A program made the position numbers and the translations under genes. From the NCBI RefSeq assembly GCF_024256385.1, contig NZ_JAMLFW010000001.1, positions 4,836,001 through 4,900,000 of the forward strand: a stretch of DNA of 64,000 bases. The letters are read 5' to 3'. Shown here one piece after another: positions 54,573 to 63,307 of the stretch. Below the pieces are notes generated by a model that saw only the letters and a program-made list of their open reading frames with translations, was not told the origin of the DNA and made no database searches. The stretch is from Anatilimnocola floriformis (GTDB taxonomy: Bacteria > Planctomycetota > Planctomycetia > Pirellulales > Pirellulaceae). Each line of letters starts with the position of its first letter. Positions within the stretch are counted from its first letter, which is position 1.

Positions 54573-54929
54573 ATGGCTAAGAAACTGGCAGCGGGCGAGA
54601 TGAGCAAGCAAGAACAAGTCATGGAATTCTTGAAAACTCATTCAGATTTAACAGCGAAGGAAGTGCAGGAAGCGCTTGCTAACAAGGGGGTGGAAGTTAG
54701 CATTCCTACGATTCACGCAGCGAAGCAGAAAGCGGGCCTTGTGAAATCGAGAGGGGGCGAAGCTCCTGCGAAGCCCGCTAAGGCTGCGAGCAAGCAAATG
54801 GACTTCCCGCCTGTAGCTGCGAGCGGGGGAATGGGCCTTATCAAGACCGCTTCGGACTTCGTGAAGGCTGCGGGGAGCGTACAGGCCGCACAGGAAGTTC
54901 TGAAATCGCTGGAAACCTTCGGGAAGTAG
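54573..54929 (+). CDS. Small protein with predicted winged-helix-like segment
   Basis: A 118-residue protein. Residues about 10-55 (SKQEQVMEFLKTHSDLTAKEVQEALANKGVEVSIPTIHAAKQKAGL) look like a helix-turn-helix. After a Pro/Ala/Lys linker a second helical motif (MGLIKTASDFVKAAGSVQAAQEVLKSLETFGK) follows. The same two-part layout is seen in uncharacterised planctomycete proteins. ATG 54573 has AGGGAG upstream. It is the last rightward phage gene and might be a regulator. Confidence 0.65.
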   Translation: MAKKLAAGEMSKQEQVMEFLKTHSDLTAKEVQEALANKGVEVSIPTIHAAKQKAGLVKSRGGEAPAKPAKAASKQMDFPPVAASGGMGLIKTASDFVKAAGSVQAAQEVLKSLETFGK

Positions 54930-54955
54930 AAACCCCGCTCAGCGAAGCTTACAGA

Positions 54956-54986
54956 GCCTCGCAGGAAGCCCCTGCGAGGCTTTTTT
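54956..54986 (+). terminator. Terminator at the right end of the phage operon
   Basis: GCCTCGCAGG (54956-54965) pairs with CCTGCGAGGC (54971-54980), followed by TTTTTT. It ends the late operon just before the right attachment site. Confidence 0.93.
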
Positions 54987-54995
54987 CGTATCTTC

Positions 54996-55050
54996 CTAGC
55001 CCTTGAAAACCCGATCAATTTTCACGGTTAGGGGTTGGCGCTCAAGAACA
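54996..55050 (-). other. Detached 3' end of the integrase gene (attP form)
   Basis: On the minus strand, from the TG core, this encodes [17 protein letters not shown] and a TAG stop at 54996-54998. Joined to codon 556 of the integrase across attP it gives a 573-residue protein. In the lysogen it is separated from the integrase by 25 kb and untranslated in this sense. Confidence 0.85.
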
Positions 55051-55063
55051 ATAAACGCAGCCG
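55037..55063 (-). other. attR, right phage-host junction
   Basis: On the minus strand host GGCTGCGTTTAT is followed by TG (55049-55050) and phage TTCTTGAGCGCC. Together with attL this implies attB = TTTAT-TG-CTACG and attP = CAAGAA-TG-TTCTTG. Confidence 0.88.
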
Positions 55064-55311
55064 TGTTCGCAGCCGCGATAGGCGTTGATGCTATAACGAA
55101 AATTAACGTCCGGGCTGTCGTTCTCGCGAATCAGCGTGCCGGCTTGATCGGGCAAAAACTCCGTTTCTACTTTCCGCCGTTCGCCAGGCAGATAATCATC
55201 CTCGGCGAACCCGTGCTCGTGATCGGCTTCCTGTCGCGAGTGCTCGAAACGATTCGGCGGACTAACCGTGCTGCCGCGAGCGATGAAGTGAAATGGAGTG
55301 TCACTGTCCAT
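55042..55311 (-). pseudogene. PA0069-type radical SAM protein, N-terminal part, cut off by prophage
   Basis: The frame starts at ATG 55311 (open to 55368) with [20 protein letters not shown], the family's N-terminal pattern, and runs to [13 protein letters not shown], the complete radical SAM cysteine triad. The phage sequence then adds Ser and a stop at 55042. The fragment thus keeps the cysteines but lacks the barrel. The rest is at 28951-29776. Confidence 0.9.
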
Positions 55312-55457
55312 TCGAACAGTATACGCATGGCCACTAAACAGATCAATCGCGGTTGCGACTGTCGGCATCGTTGCCGTAACTTGACCGAGCTAGAGTCCGT
55401 CTCCCGAGTAAGTTTTCAAAAATCGACCCGAATTGCGGCAGCACAGCATTTCGTTAG

Positions 55458-55724
55458 ATGGCTCAAAACAAATATTCCCACGCTCCCCCGGTCGTTGGCA
55501 TCGTGCTTCTTTGCCTGCCGCTCATTTATCTCGGCAGTTACCTTTGCCTCGTGTGTCCGGCATATAGCCACCATCCATTTCTTGGCGAGATCAACTACCG
55601 CGGAAAATGGAGGGGAGCGGCGAGATTCTATTGGCCGCTCGAACACATCGATCGTCAGCTTCGGCCTGATTTTTGGAGCCCATACGCAGACGAGGAAATG
55701 CTAACCATCGATTTCGACGACTAG
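55458..55724 (+). CDS. Small membrane protein, hypothetical
   Basis: An 88-residue protein (starts MAQNKYSHAPPVVGIVLLCLPLIY) with one N-terminal membrane helix (about residues 12-35) and a C-terminal part ending in an acidic TIDFDD. No family. The ribosome site is weak, and it lies alone between the split gene and the MFS gene. Confidence 0.5.
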   Translation: MAQNKYSHAPPVVGIVLLCLPLIYLGSYLCLVCPAYSHHPFLGEINYRGKWRGAARFYWPLEHIDRQLRPDFWSPYADEEMLTIDFDD

Positions 55725-55786
55725 TGAGGGAAGCTTGCCGCTCCTCATCTTGACGATCCCGCCACGTGTCCGTTAGCAATGGTCGC

Positions 55787-57055
55787 ATGCTCTTAGACAT
55801 CACCCCTCTCCGGGTCTCGCGCGATTATCGGCTGCTGTTTTTCGGTCAGTTGATTTCTTACTTCGGTTCGATGATGACCTTCATCGTCGTGCCGGTGCAG
55901 ATGTTCAAGCTGACCGGATCGAATGCCATGGTCGGCTATATTTACCTGGCCGAGTTCGTGCCGATGGTGATCCTGGCGATCATCGGCGGTGCGCTGGCCG
56001 ATGCTTTTGATCGGCGGCAGATCTTGCGAGTGACCGAGATCGGGCAAACACTGGCGACTGCCTTGTTGCTGGCGAACAGTTGCCTCGCACAACCGCAGGT
56101 TTGGGTGCTATTTGTCGCGGTGGCGCTGCATGCAGGGTTCGCAGCCGTACAGCGGCCGGCGTTTGAGTCCTTCATTCAAAAGGTGGTCCCGCCCGAACAC
56201 ATGCCGGCCGTCATGGCGCTGAATGCGGTGCGTTATTGCCTGGGCGCCATCATCAGTCCTGCGCTCGGTGGAATTGTCGCAGCACAATACAGTTCGACCG
56301 TTGCCTATGGCTTTGATGTGACAACGTTCCTGGCATCGCTCATTGCAGTGTTTTTGCTAAGGGCCGATCCAAGTCGCGAGCATGCCGATCGGCCGTCGCT
56401 GCAGGCCACTTTCCAAGGCTGGTCGTACGCGCTCAGTCGTCAAGAGTTGCTCGGCACCTATCTCGTCGACATGGCGGCCATGTTTTTTGCAATGCCGCAG
56501 GCGCTCTATCCGGCGCTTGGGAAGATCTATGGCGAGCAATATGTCGGTGCGTTTCCCGCCGCGATCGCCACCGGTGCTCTGGTGGCGAGTTTAACCTCCG
56601 GCTGGACTAAGCATGTGCATCGCCATGGCTTGATGATCACTATCGCCGCGGTGCTGTGGGGCCTGGCGATTGTCGGCTTTGGATACATGACGAACATTTG
56701 GCTCGCGCTCGGCTTTCTGGCGCTGGCTGGTTTTTGGGATGCGATCTCGGGGATCTTTCGGGGTTCGATTTGGAATCAGACGATTCCGAATTTTCTGCGA
56801 GGTCGTTTGGCGAGTATCGAGGTGATTTCGTATCTCGCGGGACCGATGCTCGGAAATGCCAAGATGGGCGTGGTCGCGGAAGAATTCGGTGTGCCGACGG
56901 CGATAATTTCTGGCGGCCTGATTTGCGTTTTCGCAATCTTGATATTGGCCCTGCTCTTGCCGAAATTCTTGCGTTATGACGGACGCGAAGGAGTCAAGCA
57001 AAAGGAAATTGAAGAAGCCAATCAAAGCGGGGCGGCGGCGGAGATGAATCTGTAG
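55787..57055 (+). CDS. MFS exporter (EntS/MefA-like)
   Basis: A 422-residue transporter with 12 predicted helices. LRVSRDYRLLFFGQLISYFGSMMTFIVVPVQMFKLTGSN is the usual start of the EntS/MFS_3 group, followed by ALADAFDRRQILRVTE, the loop 2-3 signature. Members export siderophores, macrolides or unknown small molecules; the substrate is not predictable. ATG 55787 is preferred over GTG 55766 as it gives the family start. Confidence 0.88.
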   Translation: MLLDITPLRVSRDYRLLFFGQLISYFGSMMTFIVVPVQMFKLTGSNAMVGYIYLAEFVPMVILAIIGGALADAFDRRQILRVTEIGQTLATALLLANSCLAQPQVWVLFVAVALHAGFAAVQRPAFESFIQKVVPPEHMPAVMALNAVRYCLGAIISPALGGIVAAQYSSTVAYGFDVTTFLASLIAVFLLRADPSREHADRPSLQATFQGWSYALSRQELLGTYLVDMAAMFFAMPQALYPALGKIYGEQYVGAFPAAIATGALVASLTSGWTKHVHRHGLMITIAAVLWGLAIVGFGYMTNIWLALGFLALAGFWDAISGIFRGSIWNQTIPNFLRGRLASIEVISYLAGPMLGNAKMGVVAEEFGVPTAIISGGLICVFAILILALLLPKFLRYDGREGVKQKEIEEANQSGAAAEMNL

Positions 57056-57258
57056 GCTGCTAGGCTTTTTTCGTGGCGCGAGCTATATTTCCGGTTGCTG
57101 GAAGCCACTTTTCTCCTCGCGCTCGCTTCGCGCCGGGGATTGTTATTCCGAGCGGCCCCGCGTGGCTGCTCGTGGGACGTCAACCTCTCCGCCTGCCCAG
57201 GTCCATCCGTTTTCCCAACGGCCAGCGGCGAGCTTCTGTTCTGAGGAGATTTCACATC

Positions 57259-58356
57259 ATGCGTGAGCACGTGTCTTTGCTGCGACTTCATCGGTTCTTG
57301 TTGTGTGCAGTGGTAGCCCTCGCCTGCTATGGCTTGGCCGTGGGTGACGAAGGTTCGAAGCCGCGAAAAAAAGACGAAGGCAAACCAGAACAGAAACAGC
57401 CGGCGAAACCAGAGAAGGCTGACAAGCCAGAAAAAAAGCCGGAGAACAAAACCGAGAAGCCCGAGCCAAAGCCGGAGAAGAAAGTAGACAAGAAGCCCGA
57501 GAAGGTCGCGGCAAAAGAAACCGAGCACGCGCCGATTTTGAAAGCCATTGACGCCTTTGGCGATGCGTTTAATTCGCACAACGCGGCGAAGACAGCCGCT
57601 TGCTGGGCAAGCGATGCAATCTACACCGATCGCAGTTCGGGCGACCGAATCACCGGGCGCGAAGACATTCAAGCTGCGTACGCCGATATCTTCAAGCGGC
57701 GGCCGAAGGTCGAACTCTCGGCGACCATTCATTCCATTCGCATGATCACGGCTGACGTCGCCCAGGTCGAAGCGACCGTGACGGTGCGCGACAAAGGCGA
57801 CGATGATGCGGTAGCCACCGACTTCTCGGCGATCTTCAAGCAGGTGAAGGGAACCTGGCTGCTCGACAGCGGCGTGGAAACCGAACTCGACCACGCGGCG
57901 ACCATTCAAGACAACCTGGAAGAGCTCGATTGGCTCGTCGGTGAATGGCACGATGAAGGGACGACCGACGGCTTGAAGGTTCGCAATGTGTTTCGCTGGA
58001 ACTCGAAGCGGACCTTTTTGATTCGCTCGTACCATGTCGAAGAAGGGGACGAAGTTGTTCGCCAAGGAACGCAGATCATTGGCTGGGATCCGGTGAACGA
58101 ACGAATCCGCAGCTGGATCTTCGGCAGCGAAGGTGGATTTGGCGAAGGCTTTTGGGTGAGCGAAGAGGACGGTTGGTTGGCCACGCTCAGCGGCACGATG
58201 CCCGACGGCAGCAGCGCGATCGTCACGCAAGTGTTTAAGAAGACGGGTGAAAATTCGATGACCAGTCAGCTGGTTGGGGCCGAGATCGACGGCGAACTGC
58301 AGCCGGCAAAACCGGTAGTGAAGATGAAGCGAATTGTGACTGAGGAAAGTAAGTAG
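57259..58356 (+). CDS. Secreted SnoaL-like (SgcJ/EcaC) protein with charged linker
   Basis: A 365-residue protein with signal peptide, then a Lys/Glu/Pro-rich low-complexity region (about residues 30-90), then a SnoaL-like alpha+beta domain (KAIDAFGDAFNSHNAAKTAACWASDAIYTDRSSGDRITGREDIQAAYADIF), then a second beta-rich domain (LDWLVGEWHDEGTTDGLKVRNVFRWNSKRTFLIRSY) resembling DUF1579-type lipocalin-like units. ATG 57259 has GAGGAG about ten bases upstream. Likely secreted; role unknown. Confidence 0.75.
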   Translation: MREHVSLLRLHRFLLCAVVALACYGLAVGDEGSKPRKKDEGKPEQKQPAKPEKADKPEKKPENKTEKPEPKPEKKVDKKPEKVAAKETEHAPILKAIDAFGDAFNSHNAAKTAACWASDAIYTDRSSGDRITGREDIQAAYADIFKRRPKVELSATIHSIRMITADVAQVEATVTVRDKGDDDAVATDFSAIFKQVKGTWLLDSGVETELDHAATIQDNLEELDWLVGEWHDEGTTDGLKVRNVFRWNSKRTFLIRSYHVEEGDEVVRQGTQIIGWDPVNERIRSWIFGSEGGFGEGFWVSEEDGWLATLSGTMPDGSSAIVTQVFKKTGENSMTSQLVGAEIDGELQPAKPVVKMKRIVTEESK

Positions 58357-58399
58357 TTCGCGATTGGTCATCCCCATTCAATCTTCGCAGGTACCTGAT

Positions 58400-60145
58400 A
58401 TGTCCTATTACATTCGTTTCGCAGCGGTAGCTGTGCTGATAAGTTCTCTCTCGTTGACTGCCAACGCCGGCGGCATTCGCGGCGGTGGTGGAGGTGGCGG
58501 CGGAGCCCGCATGGGCGGTGGTGGTGGCGCGCATATTGGAGGTGGCGGTGGCGGCATGTCGCGTCCATCACCGAATATCAGCAGGCCTTCGCCAAACATC
58601 AGTCGGCCGTCACCCAACATCTCGCGCCCTTCGCCGAATATTTCACGGCCCTCGCCGAACATCAGTCGCCCTAGTCCACAAATCTCGCGGCCGCAGCCGT
58701 CGATTCATGATTTCAATCGGCCGACGACTCGACCGGGTGGCGGCGGCGCTTCGTCGTTGCCCGATTTCGGTTCGCGGCCTGGAAGCGGCGGCATTGCCAA
58801 TCGGCCTTCGCAGCCATCACGGCCGTCGATCGACTTCAATCCCGGCGGTAATCGCCCCGGCGGTGCAACTCGGCCTGGTGGCAATCATCCATCGAACGGC
58901 AACGTCGAAGATTTCCTCGGCATTCACGATCGTCCCTCGACGCTGCCCAGCCGACCGGGCGCGGGTGGTGGTGGAATTCAACGCCCCACGCCGTTGCCGA
59001 GTTTTCCCGGCGCGGGTGGCTCCGGTACACAACGGCCGATCAACCGTCCTGACCATGGTGACTTCCGCCCTGGTCACGATACCCGGCCGGGCCAAGGCGG
59101 CGGCGGTGTGCAACGACCAACTCGTCCTGGCGAAGGTGGTGGTGGAGTGCAACGGCCCACGCGTCCCGGTGAAGGTGGCGGGGGCGAGCGTTGGCCCGAT
59201 CTGCGACCGGGCGGTGGCGGTGGTGGCGGCAACAACAATCGTCCGAACCGGCCCGATCGTCCGATTAACATCGGCGACATCACCAACATCGGTCATCGTC
59301 CGGGTTGGGCGAATCTGCGGCCGAACGACATCAATGTCATCAACAACAATATTAACAACGTCGTGAATCGACCCACGATGAACAACTGGGTCAACAATCA
59401 TCCGAACCGCTGGAACCACTATCAGAATTGGGGCAACGGCATCGCGAATCGCTGGCCCGGTTATCACAACGGTTGGTTCAATAACAACTGGTGGCACAAC
59501 CATCCGTGCAATCACTGCTGGTGGCACTATCAAGGTTACTGGCCGTATCGCCCGTGGAACTACTGGTGGCGTTATCCGTCGTGGGGCCAGGTAACCAATT
59601 GGTTCCCGAGCTACGGCTGGGGCGGCGGCACGTTCTACGACTACGGCTCGGGGGGCAACGTTGTCTATCAAGACAACTCGGTCTACATCGACGGCCAGCA
59701 GGTGGCGACGAGCGCAGAATATGCGCAGAGCGCCGCGACTCTCGCCGCGGTAAATTACCCGGCCGAACCGGATCAAGCCGTGGCTGCCAAGATGGAATGG
59801 TTGCCGCTGGGAACTTTTGCCATCTCGAGCGGTGAGAATGACAAGGAGACGACGAAGACGATTCAGCTCGCGGTGAACCAGGACGGCGTCGTGTCGGGAA
59901 CGTATTACAACCAGCTGACCGACAAGACGTATCCGGTGCAAGGCAACGTCGATAAAAAGACGCAGCGCGTGGCCTTCACTATCGGCAGTAACAACGATGT
60001 GGTGATGGAGACCGGTATCTTCAACCTGACGCAGGACACCGCGCCGGCGCTCGTCCATCACGGCGTGAATCAGACCGATACCTATCTGCTGGTGCGGTTG
60101 GATGCTCCTGAGGAAGAGTCGAAAGGCACGGATTTACTGCCGTAA
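58400..60145 (+). CDS. Secreted Gly/Pro-rich, Asn/Trp-rich protein
   Basis: A 581-residue protein with signal peptide, then Gly tracts, then six or seven near-perfect ISRPSPN heptads, further RPGEGGGG(V)QRPT repeats, and a His/Asn/Trp-rich section (about residues 320-420). The C-terminal domain (VVYQDNSVYIDGQQVATSAEYAQSA... and VSGTYYNQLTDKTYPVQGNVDKKTQRVAFTIG) is a beta-rich unit common in planctomycete surface proteins. Repeats make the gene prone to slippage. Likely extracellular; function unknown. Confidence 0.7.
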   Translation: MSYYIRFAAVAVLISSLSLTANAGGIRGGGGGGGGARMGGGGGAHIGGGGGGMSRPSPNISRPSPNISRPSPNISRPSPNISRPSPNISRPSPQISRPQPSIHDFNRPTTRPGGGGASSLPDFGSRPGSGGIANRPSQPSRPSIDFNPGGNRPGGATRPGGNHPSNGNVEDFLGIHDRPSTLPSRPGAGGGGIQRPTPLPSFPGAGGSGTQRPINRPDHGDFRPGHDTRPGQGGGGVQRPTRPGEGGGGVQRPTRPGEGGGGERWPDLRPGGGGGGGNNNRPNRPDRPINIGDITNIGHRPGWANLRPNDINVINNNINNVVNRPTMNNWVNNHPNRWNHYQNWGNGIANRWPGYHNGWFNNNWWHNHPCNHCWWHYQGYWPYRPWNYWWRYPSWGQVTNWFPSYGWGGGTFYDYGSGGNVVYQDNSVYIDGQQVATSAEYAQSAATLAAVNYPAEPDQAVAAKMEWLPLGTFAISSGENDKETTKTIQLAVNQDGVVSGTYYNQLTDKTYPVQGNVDKKTQRVAFTIGSNNDVVMETGIFNLTQDTAPALVHHGVNQTDTYLLVRLDAPEEESKGTDLLP

Positions 60146-60202
60146 CGGTTGTAACATCTGTTTTTGCGGCCGCTGAAGGCTGCAATTACTATCAAGGGTT
60201 GT

Positions 60203-60227
60203 GGCTACGGACAATTTGTCCGTAGCC
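60203..60227. terminator. Hairpin after the Gly/Pro-rich gene
   Basis: GGCTACGGACAA (60203-60214) pairs with TTGTCCGTAGCC (60216-60227). Downstream is TTCTTGCCC, so a terminator is possible. Confidence 0.55.
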
Positions 60228-60261
60228 TTCTTGCCCGCTTCTTGTGATTGTCGCTCGCCAC

Positions 60262-62514
60262 ATGTGGAATTGGATCAACGTTCTGACCGGCCGCAACCGC
60301 CCGAATTCTGGCGGCGCGGGGCAGGCACATCTCACCTTCGGCCAAACTTCGATCGGCCGCACCATCTCGCGGACCGGCGTGGTGCTGAAGAAACAGCTGT
60401 GGATCTGGCCGATCATTGCGTTCGTCGTATTGGCCACAATCGGGTTCTTTATCAAGTCGTCGATCCAACGGACGATGGAAGACAATCTCACCAATCAACT
60501 GGTGACACTGCGCGATATCGAAAAGGCGATGCTCGAAAAGTGGTTTGAGGTGCAAGAGTCGAATGCCAGCTCAATTGCCAGTGAAGTGGAACTGCGCGAT
60601 CTGGTGGCCGAGTTGCTTGTAGCGCTGAAGCCGATTGGCGAGGGTGATGGTCCACCGGCGGGCCAGCGACCTTTGTCGGTCATTCGCGCCGCGCTTACCG
60701 CCGAACTCGAGCCCGGTCAGCAAGCCCATCAGTTCGCCGGCTACGCGATCTTTGATCGCGATCAACGGATCGTCGCTTCGAACGAAGAAGGACTCATCGG
60801 CCACAAGCAACCGAACTACGAAGAGTTTCTCTCGCGCGTGTTCGACGGCGCGCCGTCGGTCAGCGTGCCGTTTGCGAGCATCACGCTGCTGAAGGATCAT
60901 CTGGGAAGAATGCGGGCCGGGTTGCCGACGATGTTTGCTTGCGTGCCGGTGCGCGATAGCAACTTTCGCGTGATCGCGCTGCTCGGTTTGCGGATTCGGC
61001 CAGAGCGGGAATTCACCGACATCATCCAGCATGGCAAGTTCGGCGCGACGGGCGAAACGTACGCGATCGATAAAAACGGCACGCTGATTTCGAACAGTCG
61101 GTTCGATCGTGAGCTGATCGATCTCGGCGTCATTCCCGATACGCCAGACACAGCTTCGATTCTCAACGTGCAAATGCGAGATCCCGGTGGCAACCTGGCC
61201 ACTGGCTTTCGCCCCGGCAAACGTCGCGCAGAACTGCCGCTGACGAACTCGGCCAAGAAAGCGATTTCTGGAGACACCGGATACAGCCTCGGCGGTAATC
61301 GCGACTATCGAGGCGTGCCGAACGTGGCCGCGTGGACCTGGCTGCCGAAGTATGAGATGGGCTTGGTTACGAAGATCGATTACTCCGAAGCGTTCCGGCC
61401 ACTAACGATTTTGCAGCGAGTTTTCTTCAGCCTGTTTGCGCTGCTGATCGTTGCCGCGATCGCGATCTTTATTTTCACGATCATCGTTTCGCGGTTGCAA
61501 CGCGAAGCGCAGAAGTCGGCCATCGAAGCGCGACAGCTCGGTCAGTATCGACTCGAGGAACAAATCGGCGCCGGCGGCATGGGTGTCGTGTATCGCGGCC
61601 ATCATGCCATGTTGCGCCGTCCCACGGCGGTGAAGATGCTCGAGCCAGACCGCGTCAGCGAAGCCTCGATCGGGCGTTTTGAGCGTGAGGTGCAGATTAC
61701 TTGCCAGCTCAACAATCCGCACACGGTGGCGATCTACGACTACGGTCGCACTCCCGAAGGCGTGTTTTATTACGCGATGGAGTTTCTCGACGGTATCAAC
61801 CTCGAGTCGCTGGTTGAGAAATACGGCGCGCAACCCGATGGTCGCGTGATCGAGATTTTGAAGCAAGTTTGTGCGTCGCTGTACGAAGCTCATTCGCTGG
61901 GCCTGGTGCATCGCGACATCAAGCCGGCGAACATCATGCTCAATCGTCGCGGCGCCGAACCCGACGTAGTGAAGGTGCTCGACTTCGGCCTGGTGAAATC
62001 GCTCAACGAACGGTCGGATGCCAGTTCGCGCACGCTCAGCGGCACACCGCTCTACATGTCGCCCGAAGCTATTCAATCGCCCGACATGATCGATGCCCGC
62101 AGCGACATCTACGCCGTAGGCGCCGTGGGGTACTTTTTGCTGACCGGCTTTACGGTATTCAGTGCTCGCACGCTGAACGAATTGTGTCAGCAACATATCG
62201 ATGCAGTTCCTGAGTTGCCGTCGCAGCGACTGGGAAAATCCGTGCCGCAGGAACTCGAGCACGCGCTGCTGGCGTGCCTGGAAAAGAATCGCGCCAAACG
62301 TCCGCAGACGGCGCGAGACCTCGCCAATCTGCTCGATCGAATCACGCCGCAACAACCTTGGACGCGAGAAGCAGCCGAAGGTTGGTGGAGCCGACACGAG
62401 CGAAAGCAAACGGCAGGCGCGGGCAATTCACCGCTGCCGCAGTCCGGCGGTACTGTGGCGAGCGGTCTTGACCGGACGATTGTCTACGATGGCGACAATC
62501 CGCCGCCCTCGTAA
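60262..62514 (+). CDS. Sensor Ser/Thr protein kinase
   Basis: A 750-residue membrane kinase. A membrane helix at about residues 45-70, a large extracytoplasmic Cache/PDC-like sensor (to about residue 385, with FDRDQRIVASNEEGLIG and GKFGATGETYAIDKNGTLISN), a second membrane helix (about 390-415), then a Hanks-type kinase: YRLEEQIGAGGMGVVYRGHHAML, VHRDIKPANIM, LDFGLVKS, GTPLYMSPE. The sensor-helix-kinase order is inside-out compared with usual PknB types and typical of Planctomycetes. The ligand is unknown. Start ATG 60262; GTG 60244 is possible. Confidence 0.92.
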   Translation: MWNWINVLTGRNRPNSGGAGQAHLTFGQTSIGRTISRTGVVLKKQLWIWPIIAFVVLATIGFFIKSSIQRTMEDNLTNQLVTLRDIEKAMLEKWFEVQESNASSIASEVELRDLVAELLVALKPIGEGDGPPAGQRPLSVIRAALTAELEPGQQAHQFAGYAIFDRDQRIVASNEEGLIGHKQPNYEEFLSRVFDGAPSVSVPFASITLLKDHLGRMRAGLPTMFACVPVRDSNFRVIALLGLRIRPEREFTDIIQHGKFGATGETYAIDKNGTLISNSRFDRELIDLGVIPDTPDTASILNVQMRDPGGNLATGFRPGKRRAELPLTNSAKKAISGDTGYSLGGNRDYRGVPNVAAWTWLPKYEMGLVTKIDYSEAFRPLTILQRVFFSLFALLIVAAIAIFIFTIIVSRLQREAQKSAIEARQLGQYRLEEQIGAGGMGVVYRGHHAMLRRPTAVKMLEPDRVSEASIGRFEREVQITCQLNNPHTVAIYDYGRTPEGVFYYAMEFLDGINLESLVEKYGAQPDGRVIEILKQVCASLYEAHSLGLVHRDIKPANIMLNRRGAEPDVVKVLDFGLVKSLNERSDASSRTLSGTPLYMSPEAIQSPDMIDARSDIYAVGAVGYFLLTGFTVFSARTLNELCQQHIDAVPELPSQRLGKSVPQELEHALLACLEKNRAKRPQTARDLANLLDRITPQQPWTREAAEGWWSRHERKQTAGAGNSPLPQSGGTVASGLDRTIVYDGDNPPPS

Positions 62515-62601
62515 TCGTTATAACCCTGCCAGCCGCGCCGCATTGGCTGCCGTGCGACCTAGAGTTGAGTGCGATTTTCGCGCTCATTTCGAGGGGCAGA
62601 C

Positions 62602-63300
62602 ATGACCACTACACTTCAGCAACCAGTTCAGCATCGCTGCACGCGCTGCTACCGCACGCTCACCTCCGACGCTTCCGAAGCCGGCACCGAACAAGCATGC
62701 GAGTTCTGCGGTCAGGCGCTGATCGTTCCCGATCTGGAATCGCAAGCCAGCGAGTACGGCGGTTACAAACCGCGTGGCCGCGAACGCTCGTTCGGCAGCG
62801 AGCCGAGCGCGGCGGCTCTTGCGGGATTCATGGTCGGTCAAAACGCCCCACTCGCGCCGCATTGGAAACGCTTCGTCGGCGCACTGGTCGATGGCCTGCT
62901 GATGGGCCTCGCCGTGGCTGCGGGCGTCTTGCTCGTCAGCCTGCTGATATCGCAAGGGCTGTTCAGTCAGCACGCGCTGCGCATCAAGGAATTCAACTGG
63001 GACAAACTCAACGCGCAAGCGGTGATCTACTTCCCATTGCTCATGCTCCTGCTGATTCAATGGAACATGATCGCCAGCCGCGGTCAGTCGATCGGCAAGT
63101 ATTTGCTCGGCATGAAGATCGTCGATCCGCACGGCGGCAACCCGGGCTTCATCTGCGGCGTGATCCTGCGCAACTGGGTTCGCTTCGCCTTGTCGTTCAT
63201 TCCGTTCTTCAGCTTGATCGACGTGCTGTTCATCTTTGGCGATTCGCGCCGCTGCCTGCACGACTATCTCGCCGGTACCACAGTGGTGGAAGCCGACTAG
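62602..63300 (+). CDS. RDD family protein with N-terminal zinc ribbon
   Basis: A 232-residue protein. Cys pairs at residues about 12-15 and 33-36 (CTRC...CEFC) form a zinc ribbon. The RDD domain follows: PHWKRFVGALVDGLLMG, then helices, RGQSIGKYLLGMKIVDPHGGNPGF, and RRCLHDYLAGTTVVEAD at the end. ATG 62602 lies after GAGGGGCA. It is a second RDD protein besides the one at 18790 and may be co-transcribed with the kinase. Confidence 0.88.
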   Translation: MTTTLQQPVQHRCTRCYRTLTSDASEAGTEQACEFCGQALIVPDLESQASEYGGYKPRGRERSFGSEPSAAALAGFMVGQNAPLAPHWKRFVGALVDGLLMGLAVAAGVLLVSLLISQGLFSQHALRIKEFNWDKLNAQAVIYFPLLMLLLIQWNMIASRGQSIGKYLLGMKIVDPHGGNPGFICGVILRNWVRFALSFIPFFSLIDVLFIFGDSRRCLHDYLAGTTVVEAD

Positions 63301-63307
63301 TTAGTCA

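Larger units (their letters stand above)
29777..55050. mobile_element. Integrated tailed-phage genome (HK97-type, siphovirus-like), about 25.3 kb
   Basis: Bounded by attL and attR, which share the TG core and split one host gene. It carries a large serine integrase at its left end, small early genes, a complete HK97-style head module, connectors, tail tube, frameshifted tail chaperone, tape measure, tip proteins and fibre. A tape measure without contractile sheath or baseplate genes points to a siphovirus-like tail. Base composition is visibly more AT-rich than the host. All structural frames look intact, so it may be functional. No lysis, replication or conventional repressor gene was recognised. 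Confidence 0.95.

Noticed and set aside
29777-55050. Idea that the element is a satellite (PICI-like) rather than a phage
   Set aside because: It has its own portal, protease, capsid, tail tube, tape measure and fibre, which satellites normally lack.
55003-55704. Plus-strand open frame of 233 codons at the right junction
   Set aside because: It is antisense to the radical SAM N-terminus and spans the phage-host junction, so it cannot be an evolved gene.
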